The notes below the pieces were generated by a model that worked only from the letters and a program-made list of their open reading frames with translations, did not search any database and had not been told where the DNA came from. From assembly GCF_036014195.1 (NCBI RefSeq), contig NZ_CP107918.1, forward strand, positions 1,054,001-1,118,000: DNA of 64,000 nt. Reading direction: 5' to 3'. Positions 48,513 through 56,676 of the stretch are shown here, in pieces. The translations under genes were made by a program, and so were the position numbers. This DNA comes from Streptomyces sp. NBC_00442. GTDB taxonomy: Bacteria > Actinomycetota > Actinomycetes > Streptomycetales > Streptomycetaceae. The stretch's first letter is position 1. Each line of letters opens with the position of its first letter.

Positions 48513-49978
48513 CGCGCCGCCTGTGCCGGCGCGGCCGCACCGAGGCCGGTGGGCAGCTCGACGGTGAAGACGGCGCCGCCCCCCGGTGCGTTCGCCGCGC
48601 CGACGGTACCGCCGTGCAGCCGTACGTTCTCCATGGTGATGGCGAGTCCGAGGCCGCTGCCGGCCGAGCGGGTACGGGCCGCGTCCGCCTTGAAGAAGCG
48701 GTCGAAGATGTGCGGAAGGACGGCCGCGTCGATGCCGGGACCCGCGTCGGCGACCTCGACGACCAGCGGGCCGTCCCCGAGAGCCGGGCGCAGCCGCACG
48801 GTCACCGGCTCCGAGCCGTGCCGCAGGGCGTTGCCGACGAGGTTGGCCACCACGATGTCGAAGCGCCTGGGGTCGATCATCGCCCTTACGCCGTCCGGGA
48901 GTTCGGCGATCACCCGGTCCTGCCAGTGCCGTCCCTGGAGGGTCTTGCGGATGGCCTCGGCGACATCGACCTCGTCGGTGTTGAGCTCGGCGGCCTTGGC
49001 GTCGAAGCGGGAGATCTCCATGAGGTCCTCGACGAGGGTGGCGAGCTTGCCGGTCTCGGCCGAGATGAGGCGCACCGCGCGCGCCGTGTCCGGGTCGAGA
49101 CCGTCGGCGTCCTCGTCCAGGACCTCGGTCACGGCCAGCATGCCCGCGAGCGGGGTGCGCAGTTCGTGGCTGACGTCGGAGGCGAAGCGCCTGGCCCGCG
49201 CCTCGGCCTTCTGCAACTCCTCGACCGAGCGCTCCAGCGCCTCGGCCGACTCGTTGAACGTCCAGGCCAGATCGGCGAGTTCGTCCGACCCCTTGACCTC
49301 GATGCGGGTGTCGAGGCGGCCCTTGCCCATGCTGCTGGCGGCCCGCCGCAGATCGCGCACCGGGCGCAGCACGCTGCGGGCGGCGAGGAGCGCGGGGACC
49401 ACGGCGACGGCGAGGGCGGGCAGTGCGCCGTTCTTGGCGGCCGAGACCATCGCCTCGATGGTGATGCTCTCCGTCTTCAGGTCCATCACCGCGTAGAGGT
49501 AGATCCCGCTGCGCTGCTCGTCGGCGCCGCTGCGGTCGAACATCACGGGCATGCCGATGGTCAGGTACGGGGTGCCGTCCTGGATCACCCGCTGGAACGA
49601 GCCGTGCGCGTTGGCATGGGTCTGGCGGCGCAGCTCGTCGGTGATGACGGTGGAGGTGGGCCGGCTGGTGGAGGAGGCACGCAGGGTGCCGTACTCGGCG
49701 AAGACGAACCAGGGGTGCGGCTTGCCCGCCCTGGCCAGGGTGCGGCTGGCGTTCTGCAGCGCGGCGGTCGAGGTGGGGAGCGAGAAGTACTCGTTGGCTA
49801 TCTGTTCGCGGAACTGCTCGACGGCCTGGTCCTGGGCCTGTTTGAGGATGGCCGAGCGGGCCGACTGGTAGGTGAGGGCCGCGGTGGTGACCGCGCTGAT
49901 CGCGGCCACCAGGAGGAAGGCGGCGATCAGCCGGGTGCGCAGGCCGGGGCGCAGCGCGCGGCGGAGCGGGAACCTCAC
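48509..49978 (-). CDS. Sensor histidine kinase
   Basis: 489 aa from GTG 49978, overlapping the response-regulator stop (GTGA). Topology: TM1 LIAAFLLVAAISAVTTAALTY, an extracellular sensor of about 130 residues, TM2 around LPALAVAVVPALLAA, then HAMP (LRPVRDLRRAASSMGKGRL). The phospho-accepting His is in SDVSHELRTPLAG. ATPase boxes: N box VANLVGNALRHG, G1 VEVADAGPGID, F box FDRFFKAD, G2 GSGLGLAITM. A complete, functional-looking class I kinase. Cognate regulator is upstream and a lipoprotein downstream. Confidence 0.94.
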   Translation of the reverse strand: MRFPLRRALRPGLRTRLIAAFLLVAAISAVTTAALTYQSARSAILKQAQDQAVEQFREQIANEYFSLPTSTAALQNASRTLARAGKPHPWFVFAEYGTLRASSTSRPTSTVITDELRRQTHANAHGSFQRVIQDGTPYLTIGMPVMFDRSGADEQRSGIYLYAVMDLKTESITIEAMVSAAKNGALPALAVAVVPALLAARSVLRPVRDLRRAASSMGKGRLDTRIEVKGSDELADLAWTFNESAEALERSVEELQKAEARARRFASDVSHELRTPLAGMLAVTEVLDEDADGLDPDTARAVRLISAETGKLATLVEDLMEISRFDAKAAELNTDEVDVAEAIRKTLQGRHWQDRVIAELPDGVRAMIDPRRFDIVVANLVGNALRHGSEPVTVRLRPALGDGPLVVEVADAGPGIDAAVLPHIFDRFFKADAARTRSAGSGLGLAITMENVRLHGGTVGAANAPGGGAVFTVELPTGLGAAAPAQAAR

Positions 49979-50664
49979 AGCGGCCCGAAGCGGTAGCCGA
50001 AGCCGCGCACGGTCTGTATGTAGCGGGGCGCGCCGTCGGGGCCGGCGGTGTCGCCGAGCTTCTGGCGCAGTCGCCGCACACAGGCGTCGACCAGCCGGGC
50101 GTCGCCGTGGTAACTGTGCTCCCACACCGATTCCAGGAGCTGCTGCCGGCTGAAGACCTGCTCGGGCGAGGCCGCGAGGTGGAGCAGGAGCTTGAGTTCG
50201 GACGGCGCGAGCGCGAGGCGCTCGCCGTTCCTGGCGGCGGTCAGGCCCGCCCGGTCGAGGGCGAGCTCGCCGTGGACCTCCGGGCCCGAGCGCGCGGCCG
50301 GATCGGCGAGGCGGCGCAGGACGGCCCTGATGCGGGCTTCGATGACCTCGGTGCGGGCGGGCTTGACGATGTAGTCGTCGGCGCCCGCTTCGAGGCCGAT
50401 CACCACGTCGAAGTCGTCGCCGCGCGCGGTGAGCATGATGATCGGCAGCTGGCTGGTCTCGCGTATCCTGCGGCAGACCTGGACGCCGTTCATGCCGGGC
50501 AGCATCAGGTCGAGCAGCACGAGTTCGGGGTGGAAGGCCTTCAGCGAGGCGAGCCCGGCCTCTCCGGTCCCGGCCGTCCGTACCTCGTGGCCGCGCCTGC
50601 GCAGGCCGAGTTCGACCCCTTCGCGCACGGAGGGGTCGTCTTCTATGAGGAGCACGCGAGGCAT
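49975..50664 (-). CDS. OmpR-family response regulator (AfsQ1/CseB-like)
   Basis: 229 aa from ATG 50664. The receiver domain has LLIEDD (acid pocket), the phospho-acceptor Asp in LVLLDLMLPGMNG, the Thr of IIMLTARGDD and the Lys of DDYIVKPAR. The C-terminal winged helix contains LAPSELKLLLHLAA, VFSRQQLLESVWEH, RLVDACVRRLRQKLGD and the wing IQTVRGFGYRFGPL. Sequence style recalls AfsQ1 and CseB of Streptomyces, but identity was not established. A promoter is visible inside the 3' end of murJ. Confidence 0.93.
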   Translation of the reverse strand: MPRVLLIEDDPSVREGVELGLRRRGHEVRTAGTGEAGLASLKAFHPELVLLDLMLPGMNGVQVCRRIRETSQLPIIMLTARGDDFDVVIGLEAGADDYIVKPARTEVIEARIRAVLRRLADPAARSGPEVHGELALDRAGLTAARNGERLALAPSELKLLLHLAASPEQVFSRQQLLESVWEHSYHGDARLVDACVRRLRQKLGDTAGPDGAPRYIQTVRGFGYRFGPL

Positions 50665-50671
50665 AGGCGTC

Positions 50672-50701
50672 AGTATCCCAAGGGTCTGGATTGTCCCGTC
50701 A
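50672..50701 (-). promoter_or_regulatory. Candidate promoter of the two-component operon
   Basis: On the minus strand, TGACGG (50701-50696) and GATACT (50677-50672) are spaced by 18 bp, with the -10 box 7 bp before the response-regulator ATG. It overlaps the end of murJ, so the regulator genes may be transcribed both alone and by read-through. Confidence 0.45.
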
Positions 50702-52342
50702 CCGGGCTCGGTGTCTGCCGCCGGCGGGGCGCACCTTGTCGAGCACGGCGTTGATGTCGGTGAGGCCGAGCGGCCGGGCGAGCAGCGCGAGGACGAGGAC
50801 GAGCGCGACGGTTCCCGCGCCGGCCGCGGCGACACTGCCGAGCGGATCGGCGGCGCGGGCCGCCCCGTAGCCGAGCGCCGCGGCGGGCACACAGGCCGCG
50901 AGGAGCCGCAGATGGGCGAGGACCGCGGGAGAGCGCAGCGGGCGGCCGCCGCCGAGCCTGCGGTCGAGGGTGTACGCGGTGGCCGTGAGCCCCGCGCAGA
51001 GCGCCACGGTGTAGGCCCCGGCGATCCCGGTCACCGCCCAGCGCGTCGGGAGCACGGCGTAGGCGACGGCGGTGAGCGCGGCGTTCAGTCCCGCGATGAC
51101 GAGGTTGAGCAGGAACGGGGTGCGGGTGTCGCCCAGCGCGTAGAAGCCGCGCGACAGGACGTACTGTCCCGACAGCGCGACGAGGCCGGGTGCGAACGCC
51201 ATGAGCATGCCCGCCATCACCGTGATGTCCTCGGCGCCGGTCCTTCCGTACCCGTAGACCGCGCCGAGGATCCACGGCGCGAGCGCGAACAGGGCGCAAG
51301 CCGCGGGGACGATCACCGCGGCTGAGGTCCGCAGTCCGTACGACAGGTCGCGCCGCACCTGGGCGAGGTCGCCGTCGGCCGAGGCGCGGCTCATCCTCGG
51401 CATCAGGGCGGTGACCAGGGACACGGTGACGATGCCGTGCGGCACCATCCAGAGCACGTAGGCGTTGGTGTAGGCGGTGTAGCCCGCTCCGTCGCCGATG
51501 CCTTCGCGCACCGCCGCGGCGCCGGCGGTGGTGGAGAGCCGGGTCACCACCCAGTAGGCGAGCTGGTTGGACACGACGAGCAGCACCGCCCAGCCCGCCG
51601 ACCTCAGCGGCCGGCCAAGACCCTGGCCGCGCCAGTCGAACCGCGGCCTCCAGCGGAACCCGGCCGAGCGCAACGACGGCACCAGGGCGAGGGCCTGGGC
51701 GACGATGCCCGCCGTGGTCCCCCAGCCGAGCAGCCGGGCGTCGGCCGCGCTCAGCGTGCCCGCGCCCTGCGCGGCGAGGCCCAGGTAGAGCCCGAACACC
51801 GCGATGACGACGACGTTGTTGAGGACGGGCGTCCACATCATCGCGCCGAATCTGCCACGCGCGTTGAGGACTTGGCCGAACAGCGTGAACAGCCCGTAGA
51901 AGAGGATCTGCGGCAGGCAGTAGCGGGCCAGGGCGATGGTGAGACCGGCCTGGGCTCCGCCGTAGTCGGTGTATCCGTGGACGATCGCCGGGGCGGCGAG
52001 CACGGCGAGCGCCGTGATCACGACGAGCGCGCAGGCGCACGCCGTCAGCAGCCGGTCGGTGTAGGCGGCGCCGCCGTCGGCGTGTTCCTTGGCGGCGCGC
52101 ACCAGCTCGGGCACGAAGACCGCGTTGAGGGTGCCGCCGATGAGCAGCATGTAGAGGATGTTGGGGACGTTGTTGGCGACGGCGTACCCGTCGCCGAGCA
52201 GCCCGACGCCCAGCGCGGCCGCGATCACCGCGGAGCGTACGAAGCCGGTGGCGCGCGAGACGATCGAGCCCGATGCCATCAGCGCGCTGCTGCGCAGCAG
52301 CGCGGGACCGCCGCTCTTGGCCGGCGCGGCGGTCGTGGTCAC
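50699..52342 (-). CDS. murJ: Lipid II flippase MurJ/MviN family
   Basis: 547 aa from GTG 52342, overlapping the femX-like stop (GTGA). About 14 membrane helices in the MOP exporter fold. Motifs: SGSIVSRATGFVRSAVIAAALG at the N-terminus, with the Arg residues of the lipid II cavity, GDGYAVANNVPNILYMLLIGG, LNAVFVPELVRA, YCLPQILFYGLFTLFGQVLNARGRFGAMMW and SRGFYALGDTRTPF. It is shorter than the actinobacterial MviN-PknB-type proteins, with no kinase-like domain, so it is a paralogue-type flippase. Its role is to move lipid-linked cell-wall precursors across the membrane. Confidence 0.9.
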   Translation of the reverse strand: MTTTAAPAKSGGPALLRSSALMASGSIVSRATGFVRSAVIAAALGVGLLGDGYAVANNVPNILYMLLIGGTLNAVFVPELVRAAKEHADGGAAYTDRLLTACACALVVITALAVLAAPAIVHGYTDYGGAQAGLTIALARYCLPQILFYGLFTLFGQVLNARGRFGAMMWTPVLNNVVVIAVFGLYLGLAAQGAGTLSAADARLLGWGTTAGIVAQALALVPSLRSAGFRWRPRFDWRGQGLGRPLRSAGWAVLLVVSNQLAYWVVTRLSTTAGAAAVREGIGDGAGYTAYTNAYVLWMVPHGIVTVSLVTALMPRMSRASADGDLAQVRRDLSYGLRTSAAVIVPAACALFALAPWILGAVYGYGRTGAEDITVMAGMLMAFAPGLVALSGQYVLSRGFYALGDTRTPFLLNLVIAGLNAALTAVAYAVLPTRWAVTGIAGAYTVALCAGLTATAYTLDRRLGGGRPLRSPAVLAHLRLLAACVPAAALGYGAARAADPLGSVAAAGAGTVALVLVLALLARPLGLTDINAVLDKVRPAGGRHRAR

Positions 52343-53571
52343 CGGCGTGCCAGGTACGCCTGGAAGGCGCGATACAGCGCGTTGTTGGCGGTCCCGCCCA
52401 TGGATGTCTCCCACTCCCCCAGCGTCTCCACGACGTGGCCGCCCGTGCCCAGTTTCCAGCGCAGCAGCCCGAAGGGGCGGTCCTGCGGATCGAGAGTGGA
52501 GGGTACCCCGCGCATGTCGTACACCTCGGCGCCGCGGGCGCGGGCGTCCTGGATCATCTGCCATTGCAGCGCGTTGCTGGGGCGCACCTCGCGGCGGTGG
52601 TCGGCGGACGCGCCGGTCTGGTACCAGACCCTGCCGCCCACCGTGATCATGGTGTGCGCGGCGAGCACCTCGCCCCGGTGGACGGCGAGGTAGAGCCGCA
52701 TCCGGCCGGGCTGTTCGGCGTTGAGCGCCGCGTACTGGCGCTCGTAGTACGCGAGGGAGCGGCCGAGGCGGAATCCGTCGCGCTCCTCGGTGATCCTCAG
52801 CAGCCGGTAGAACTCGGGCAGGTACTCGGGGCCGCCGACGACGACCTCCACCCCGGCCCGGTCGGCGGCGCGCACGTTGCGCCGCCACTCCTGGTTGAGC
52901 CCGGCCCACAGCTGCTCGGTGCTGCGGCCGGCCAGGGGCAGCCGGAAGACGTGGCGGGGCTGCGCGTCGGCGTCGCCGTCGTCGCCGCCGCACCGTTTCC
53001 AGCCGCGGGTGCGCAGTCGTTCGGCGACGGCGGAGCCGAGCGGGTCGACCTCGGTGGCCAGGACGTCGCCGATCCGGCGACCGGCCCCGGTGGCGGCCTT
53101 GAGGCGGGCGGCCTCCCAGCGCCGGTAGGCGGGCACGGGCCCGATCCGCACCGCGAACGCGCCGGCCCTGCGCAGGTGGCGGAGCAGCGGCCCCAGCCAG
53201 CGGTCGATGCCGGGGTCGGACCAGTCGGCGACCGGGCCTTCCGGCAGATAGGCGAAGTATTTCCGGGTGCCGGGGAATTGCCGGTAGAGAATCTGGGCCG
53301 CGCCGGTCAATGCGCCGCCGTCGAGGGACCATCCGACCCTTTCGGTGGCCCATTGGTCCTTCACGTCGGCCCACGAAGGACATTGCAGAAAGCTGACGTC
53401 GGCGCGGCCCGCGAGAAAGGACCGGTACTCGGCGGTGTCCAGGGCGCGGACCCCGGCGTCCTGGTCTCGGTCCCCGGTCACCAGCAGTGCGGACACGTCC
53501 GTGGCCTCCCAAGTGCGCCCCGTCGTCGGCCTCCGGGGATGCACAGGATGCTCACAGCGGTCCATGACCAC
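52339..53571 (-). CDS. FemX/FemAB-type aminoacyltransferase (peptidoglycan bridge enzyme)
   Basis: 410 aa from ATG 53571 (or ATG 53565). It is a double GNAT-fold protein: domain 1 has FLQCPSWADVKDQWATERVGW and QILYRQFPGTRKYFAYLPEGP, and domain 2 has LNQEWRRNVRAADRAGVEV, YLAVHRGEVLAAHTMITVGG, GASADHRREVRPSNALQWQMI and YDMRGVPSTLDPQDRPFGLLRWK. The second-domain motifs are conserved in FemX/FemAB. It adds glycine (or another amino acid) from tRNA to the lipid II stem Lys/DAP. The murJ gene follows, overlapping by 4 bp, so cell-wall function is well supported. The divergent gene is an L,D-transpeptidase. Confidence 0.9.
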   Translation of the reverse strand: MVMDRCEHPVHPRRPTTGRTWEATDVSALLVTGDRDQDAGVRALDTAEYRSFLAGRADVSFLQCPSWADVKDQWATERVGWSLDGGALTGAAQILYRQFPGTRKYFAYLPEGPVADWSDPGIDRWLGPLLRHLRRAGAFAVRIGPVPAYRRWEAARLKAATGAGRRIGDVLATEVDPLGSAVAERLRTRGWKRCGGDDGDADAQPRHVFRLPLAGRSTEQLWAGLNQEWRRNVRAADRAGVEVVVGGPEYLPEFYRLLRITEERDGFRLGRSLAYYERQYAALNAEQPGRMRLYLAVHRGEVLAAHTMITVGGRVWYQTGASADHRREVRPSNALQWQMIQDARARGAEVYDMRGVPSTLDPQDRPFGLLRWKLGTGGHVVETLGEWETSMGGTANNALYRAFQAYLARR

Positions 53572-53720
53572 TTCTCGCGTCGAATGTGACCGGACGATGA
53601 CCGTTTATGTGCGGTCCTTGTCACAGAGGAAACGCGGAGCTTTCCGGTGCGTCCTGCAACCTGAAGTCCGGCTGGTGACTCTCACCTATGGAAAACGCAT
53701 GTGCAACGGAGGTCCTTCAG

Positions 53721-54941
53721 TTGAGCCGCACACCTCGCCATCCCTTCCCCTCCCGCCGGCCCGCCCGCATGGCCGCCGTCGCCGCGACGGCGGCTCTCGC
53801 CGCCGCGCTGACGGCGTGCGGGGGCGGGGGATCCTCCTCGGGCGACGGAAAGAGCGACCTCAAGGCCGCCGCGAAGAAGCCGGAGATCTCGGTGAATCTG
53901 ACGGGCAGTCAGGCCAAGCCCGGTGAGCCGGTGAAGGTCACGCTCGCCGACGGCACGCTGGGGAGCGTCACGGTCACCGACACCAAGGGCGGCACGCTCA
54001 CCGGGAAGACAGCCCCGGACGGCAGGTCCTGGACCTCCGAGCGCTCGGCCGCACCGGGCACCTCGTACGCCGTCGAGGTCAAGGACGCCAAGGGCGCGAC
54101 GGCACGGGCCACGTTCGCCACGGCGGCCGCCGGGAAGGTCAACAAGGTGAGCATGGTGCCGGGCAAGGACACGACGGTGGGAGTGGGCCAGCCGGTCTCG
54201 ATCGTGTTCGACAACCCGGTCAGGAACAGGGCCGAGGTGGAGCGGCACCTCAAGGTGTCGACGTCGAACAACACCGAGGGTTCCTGGGGCTGGATGCAGG
54301 ACTACTCGGGCAAGGACCGCGTGGACTGGCGCCCCAAGGAGTACTGGAAGTCCGGCACCAAGGTCACCCTCGAAGCCGACCTCAACGGCATCGACTCCGG
54401 CACGTCGGGCGGCTGGTTCGTGAAGGACTACAAGACCGACTTCACGATCGGCAGGAACCAGGTCGCCAAGGCCGACCTCAGCACCCACCACCTCAAGCTG
54501 TACCGCGACGGCGAGCTGCTGAAGGACATCCCGATGTCGGCGGGCACCCCCGGCGGCGACAAGGCGTCCTGGCGCGGTAAGACCGTCCTGATGGCCAAGG
54601 AGGGCACGATCAACATGAACTCCGAGACCGTCGGCCTCGGCAGCTCCTACAACAAGATGGTCGACTACTCGATGCGGCTCACCTGGTCGGGGATGTACGC
54701 ACACGCGGCACCCTGGAACGGCCCCTACTTCGGCTCCGCCAACAAGAGTTCGGGCTGCATCGGCATGAGCGACGCGGACGCCAAGTCCGTGTACGGGACG
54801 GTACAGGTCGGCGACCCGTTCGAGATCACCGGCGACGGCGCGAAGGGCACCCAGGCCCTCAACAACGGCTACGGCGAGTGGAACCTGACGTACGACGCCT
54901 GGAAGGCGAAGAGCGCCCTGGCCGCCCCCGCGGCCGGCTGA
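53721..54941 (+). CDS. L,D-transpeptidase lipoprotein (YkuD, two Ig-like domains)
   Basis: 406 aa from TTG 53721, 8 bp after a GGAGG site; ATG 53688 has no such site. The signal peptide ends at the lipobox ALTAC followed by a Gly/Ser linker. Two immunoglobulin-like domains (about 60-220) precede the YkuD domain and the C-terminal tail AYDAWKAKS, as in mycobacterial Ldt proteins. The active site is MYAHAAPWNGPYFG followed by KSSGCIGMSDADA: Cys is present, but the usual SHGCxR/N is SSGCIG. It forms 3-3 crosslinks in peptidoglycan. The divergent neighbour is femX-like. Confidence 0.9.
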   Translation: MSRTPRHPFPSRRPARMAAVAATAALAAALTACGGGGSSSGDGKSDLKAAAKKPEISVNLTGSQAKPGEPVKVTLADGTLGSVTVTDTKGGTLTGKTAPDGRSWTSERSAAPGTSYAVEVKDAKGATARATFATAAAGKVNKVSMVPGKDTTVGVGQPVSIVFDNPVRNRAEVERHLKVSTSNNTEGSWGWMQDYSGKDRVDWRPKEYWKSGTKVTLEADLNGIDSGTSGGWFVKDYKTDFTIGRNQVAKADLSTHHLKLYRDGELLKDIPMSAGTPGGDKASWRGKTVLMAKEGTINMNSETVGLGSSYNKMVDYSMRLTWSGMYAHAAPWNGPYFGSANKSSGCIGMSDADAKSVYGTVQVGDPFEITGDGAKGTQALNNGYGEWNLTYDAWKAKSALAAPAAG

Positions 54942-54956
54942 CTCCTGCGGAGAGCG

Positions 54957-55087
54957 GTGCCCCCGTCGCCCAACTTCACGACGTGGGCCCGCTCCGCATC
55001 GAGCACAACCCGCTCGGCACACAGCTGACCTTCTCCTCGCCCGCGTCGGATCCGTCGTCTCCGACGGCGCCGCTCCGCGAGAAGTGA
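54957..55087 (+). pseudogene. Possible remnant of an XRE/MmyB-type regulator C-terminus
   Basis: One frame reads APVAQLHDVGPLRIEHNPLG, then TQLTFSSPASDPSSPTAPL and a stop at 55085-55087. H-x-VGxLxxxHxxL...AxPxSxS resembles the C-terminal MmyB-like ligand domain of actinomycete XRE regulators. It has no start and no HTH. It may be a decayed fragment or chance. Confidence 0.25.
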
Positions 55088-55136
55088 TCACCGGCTGCTG
55101 CCGGGCGGGCATGGCCCCTGAGCTACTGCACTCCCC

Positions 55137-55155
55137 CCGGGCCTCAAGGGCCCGG
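55137..55155 (-). terminator. Terminator hairpin overlapping the gluD stop
   Basis: CCGGGCC-TCAAG-GGCCCGG forms a 7-bp stem centred on the gluD stop codon. An outer GCTGCTGCCG/CGGCAGCAGC pairing (about 55095 and 55169) would enclose it. No U-tract. Confidence 0.4.
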
Positions 55156-56028
55156 TAGGGGCCCCCTCGGCAGCAGCGTCCCTGGTTCGGCCGGTGCGAC
55201 GTCCACGGCCTCCGTCTTGGGATTGCGCTTCTGTCTCCTGGCCATCCAGGTGGCGAACCAGGAAAGCAGCATGCACATCCCGATGTAGATCGGTGAGATC
55301 ACCATCACCACGGGGATGAACGGCAAATCGTAGTCGAGATTCGACGCGATGAGCTTCCCCGCGTGGAGGAACTCCTCATAGGTGATCAGATAGCCGAGCG
55401 AGGTGTCCTTCAGGGCGACCACCAGCTGGCTGATGATGGTGGGCAGCATCGCCCTGACCCCCTGCGGGACCAGCACGTACGTCATGACCTGCGTCTTGCG
55501 CATGCCGAGCGAGAATGCCGCCTCCTTCTGGCCGCGTTCCACGGAGTTGACACCGGCCCTGAAGACCTCGGCCAGAACCGATCCGTTGTAGAGCGTGAGT
55601 CCGGCCACGAGCGCGGGCAGCGGCTGCACCTTCAGCGCCACGAAGATGAAGAAGATCATCACCAGGACGGGCATCGCGCGGAAGAACTCGACGAGCAGCG
55701 TCGCCAGCCAGCGCACCGGCCGGTGGTCGGACAGCCGCCCGGTGGCGAGCACCGCGCCGAGCGCGAGCGACAGCACCGAGGCGAACGCGAAGGCCCGCAA
55801 GGTGTTGCCGAGCCCTCGAAGGAGCAGCTCCTGGATGCCCTTGTACTCGAACGGCGACCACTTGGCGGAGGTGAACTGGTCGGTGTCGAACAGGAGATAC
55901 AGGATCCAGCCGATCAGGGCGAGGATCAACGCCGTCGAGATGACTCCGTAGACGAGGTGGCGCTGCCGGGTCTTCGGCCCCGGGATGTCGTAGAGGGCGG
56001 TGGACTCGGTGGCCAGTGGCGCGGTCAT
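55144..56028 (-). CDS. gluD: Glutamate/amino-acid ABC transporter permease GluD
   Basis: 294 aa from ATG 56028, overlapping the gluC stop (ATGA). HisM-type permease with five or six helices: STALILALIGWILYLLF, LRAFAFASVLSLALGAVLA, LLVEFFRAMPVLVMIFFIFVA, and the cytoplasmic EAA loop EAAFSLGMRKTQVMTYVLVPQGVRAMLP that contacts the ATPase. The long N-terminus and basic C-terminal tail (ARRQKRNPKTEAVD) are typical of GluD. It forms a heterodimer with GluC in the inner membrane. Last gene of the operon gluABCD. Confidence 0.92.
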   Translation of the reverse strand: MTAPLATESTALYDIPGPKTRQRHLVYGVISTALILALIGWILYLLFDTDQFTSAKWSPFEYKGIQELLLRGLGNTLRAFAFASVLSLALGAVLATGRLSDHRPVRWLATLLVEFFRAMPVLVMIFFIFVALKVQPLPALVAGLTLYNGSVLAEVFRAGVNSVERGQKEAAFSLGMRKTQVMTYVLVPQGVRAMLPTIISQLVVALKDTSLGYLITYEEFLHAGKLIASNLDYDLPFIPVVMVISPIYIGMCMLLSWFATWMARRQKRNPKTEAVDVAPAEPGTLLPRGPLPGP

Positions 56029-56669
56029 CGGGCGACTCCCCAGCGCTTTTCGAGGATGTTGAAGACGGCGCTGATGAAGAGGGTGATGATCAGGTAGCCG
56101 ACGGCGATCCAGACGAAGGTCCAGATGATGTTGTAGCCCAGCTCGCTCAAGGTCTTGTACGTGCCGAGGAGTTCGGTCACGCTGAAAGCCCCGGCGATCG
56201 CGGAGTTCTTGGCGAGCGCGATCAGCGTGGAGCCGATCGGCGGGATCACCGAGCGGAACGCCTGGGGCAGCACGACCCCGGAGAGGGTCTGGCCGAAGGT
56301 CATCCCGAGGCTTCTGGCCGCCTCTCCCTGGCCCTTGGGCACGGTGTTGATGCCGGCGCGCAGCGCCTCGCAGATGAAGGCGGAGGTGTAGCAGCCGAGC
56401 GCGATCACCGCGAAGAGCTGGAAGGGCAGCACCAGGCCGAAGCGCGGCAGCCCGAGCAGGACGGCGAAGAACAGCAGGGTGAGCGGCGTGTTGCGCAGCA
56501 CGGTCACCCACACCGTGCCGAGCGCCCGGAACGAGCCGACCGGCGACACGCGGCAGGACGCCATGACGAAGCCGAGGACCAGCGCGAGGACCGAGGCGTA
56601 GACGGTCAGTTCGACGGTCCCGAGGAAGCCCTTGCCGTACAGCGAGAAGTTCTTGGTGAGTACGTCCAT
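56025..56669 (-). CDS. gluC: Glutamate/amino-acid ABC transporter permease GluC
   Basis: 214 aa from ATG 56669 (MDVLTKNFSLYGKG). Shorter HisM-type permease: FLGTVELTVYASVLALVLGFVMA, TVLRNTPLTLLFFAVLLG and the EAA loop GQGEAARSLGMTFGQTLSGVVLPQAFRSVIPP. The GTxxLTxxA-like first helix is characteristic of amino-acid permeases. It follows gluB by 7 bp and overlaps gluD, so the four subunits are translationally linked. Confidence 0.93.
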   Translation of the reverse strand: MDVLTKNFSLYGKGFLGTVELTVYASVLALVLGFVMASCRVSPVGSFRALGTVWVTVLRNTPLTLLFFAVLLGLPRFGLVLPFQLFAVIALGCYTSAFICEALRAGINTVPKGQGEAARSLGMTFGQTLSGVVLPQAFRSVIPPIGSTLIALAKNSAIAGAFSVTELLGTYKTLSELGYNIIWTFVWIAVGYLIITLFISAVFNILEKRWGVAR

Positions 56670-56676
56670 TGCGGCC

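Noticed and set aside
50699..53512. One 937-codon fusion of murJ with upstream sequence
   Set aside because: The upstream part is the out-of-frame shadow of the femX-like gene; murJ begins at GTG 52342 in a GTGA overlap.
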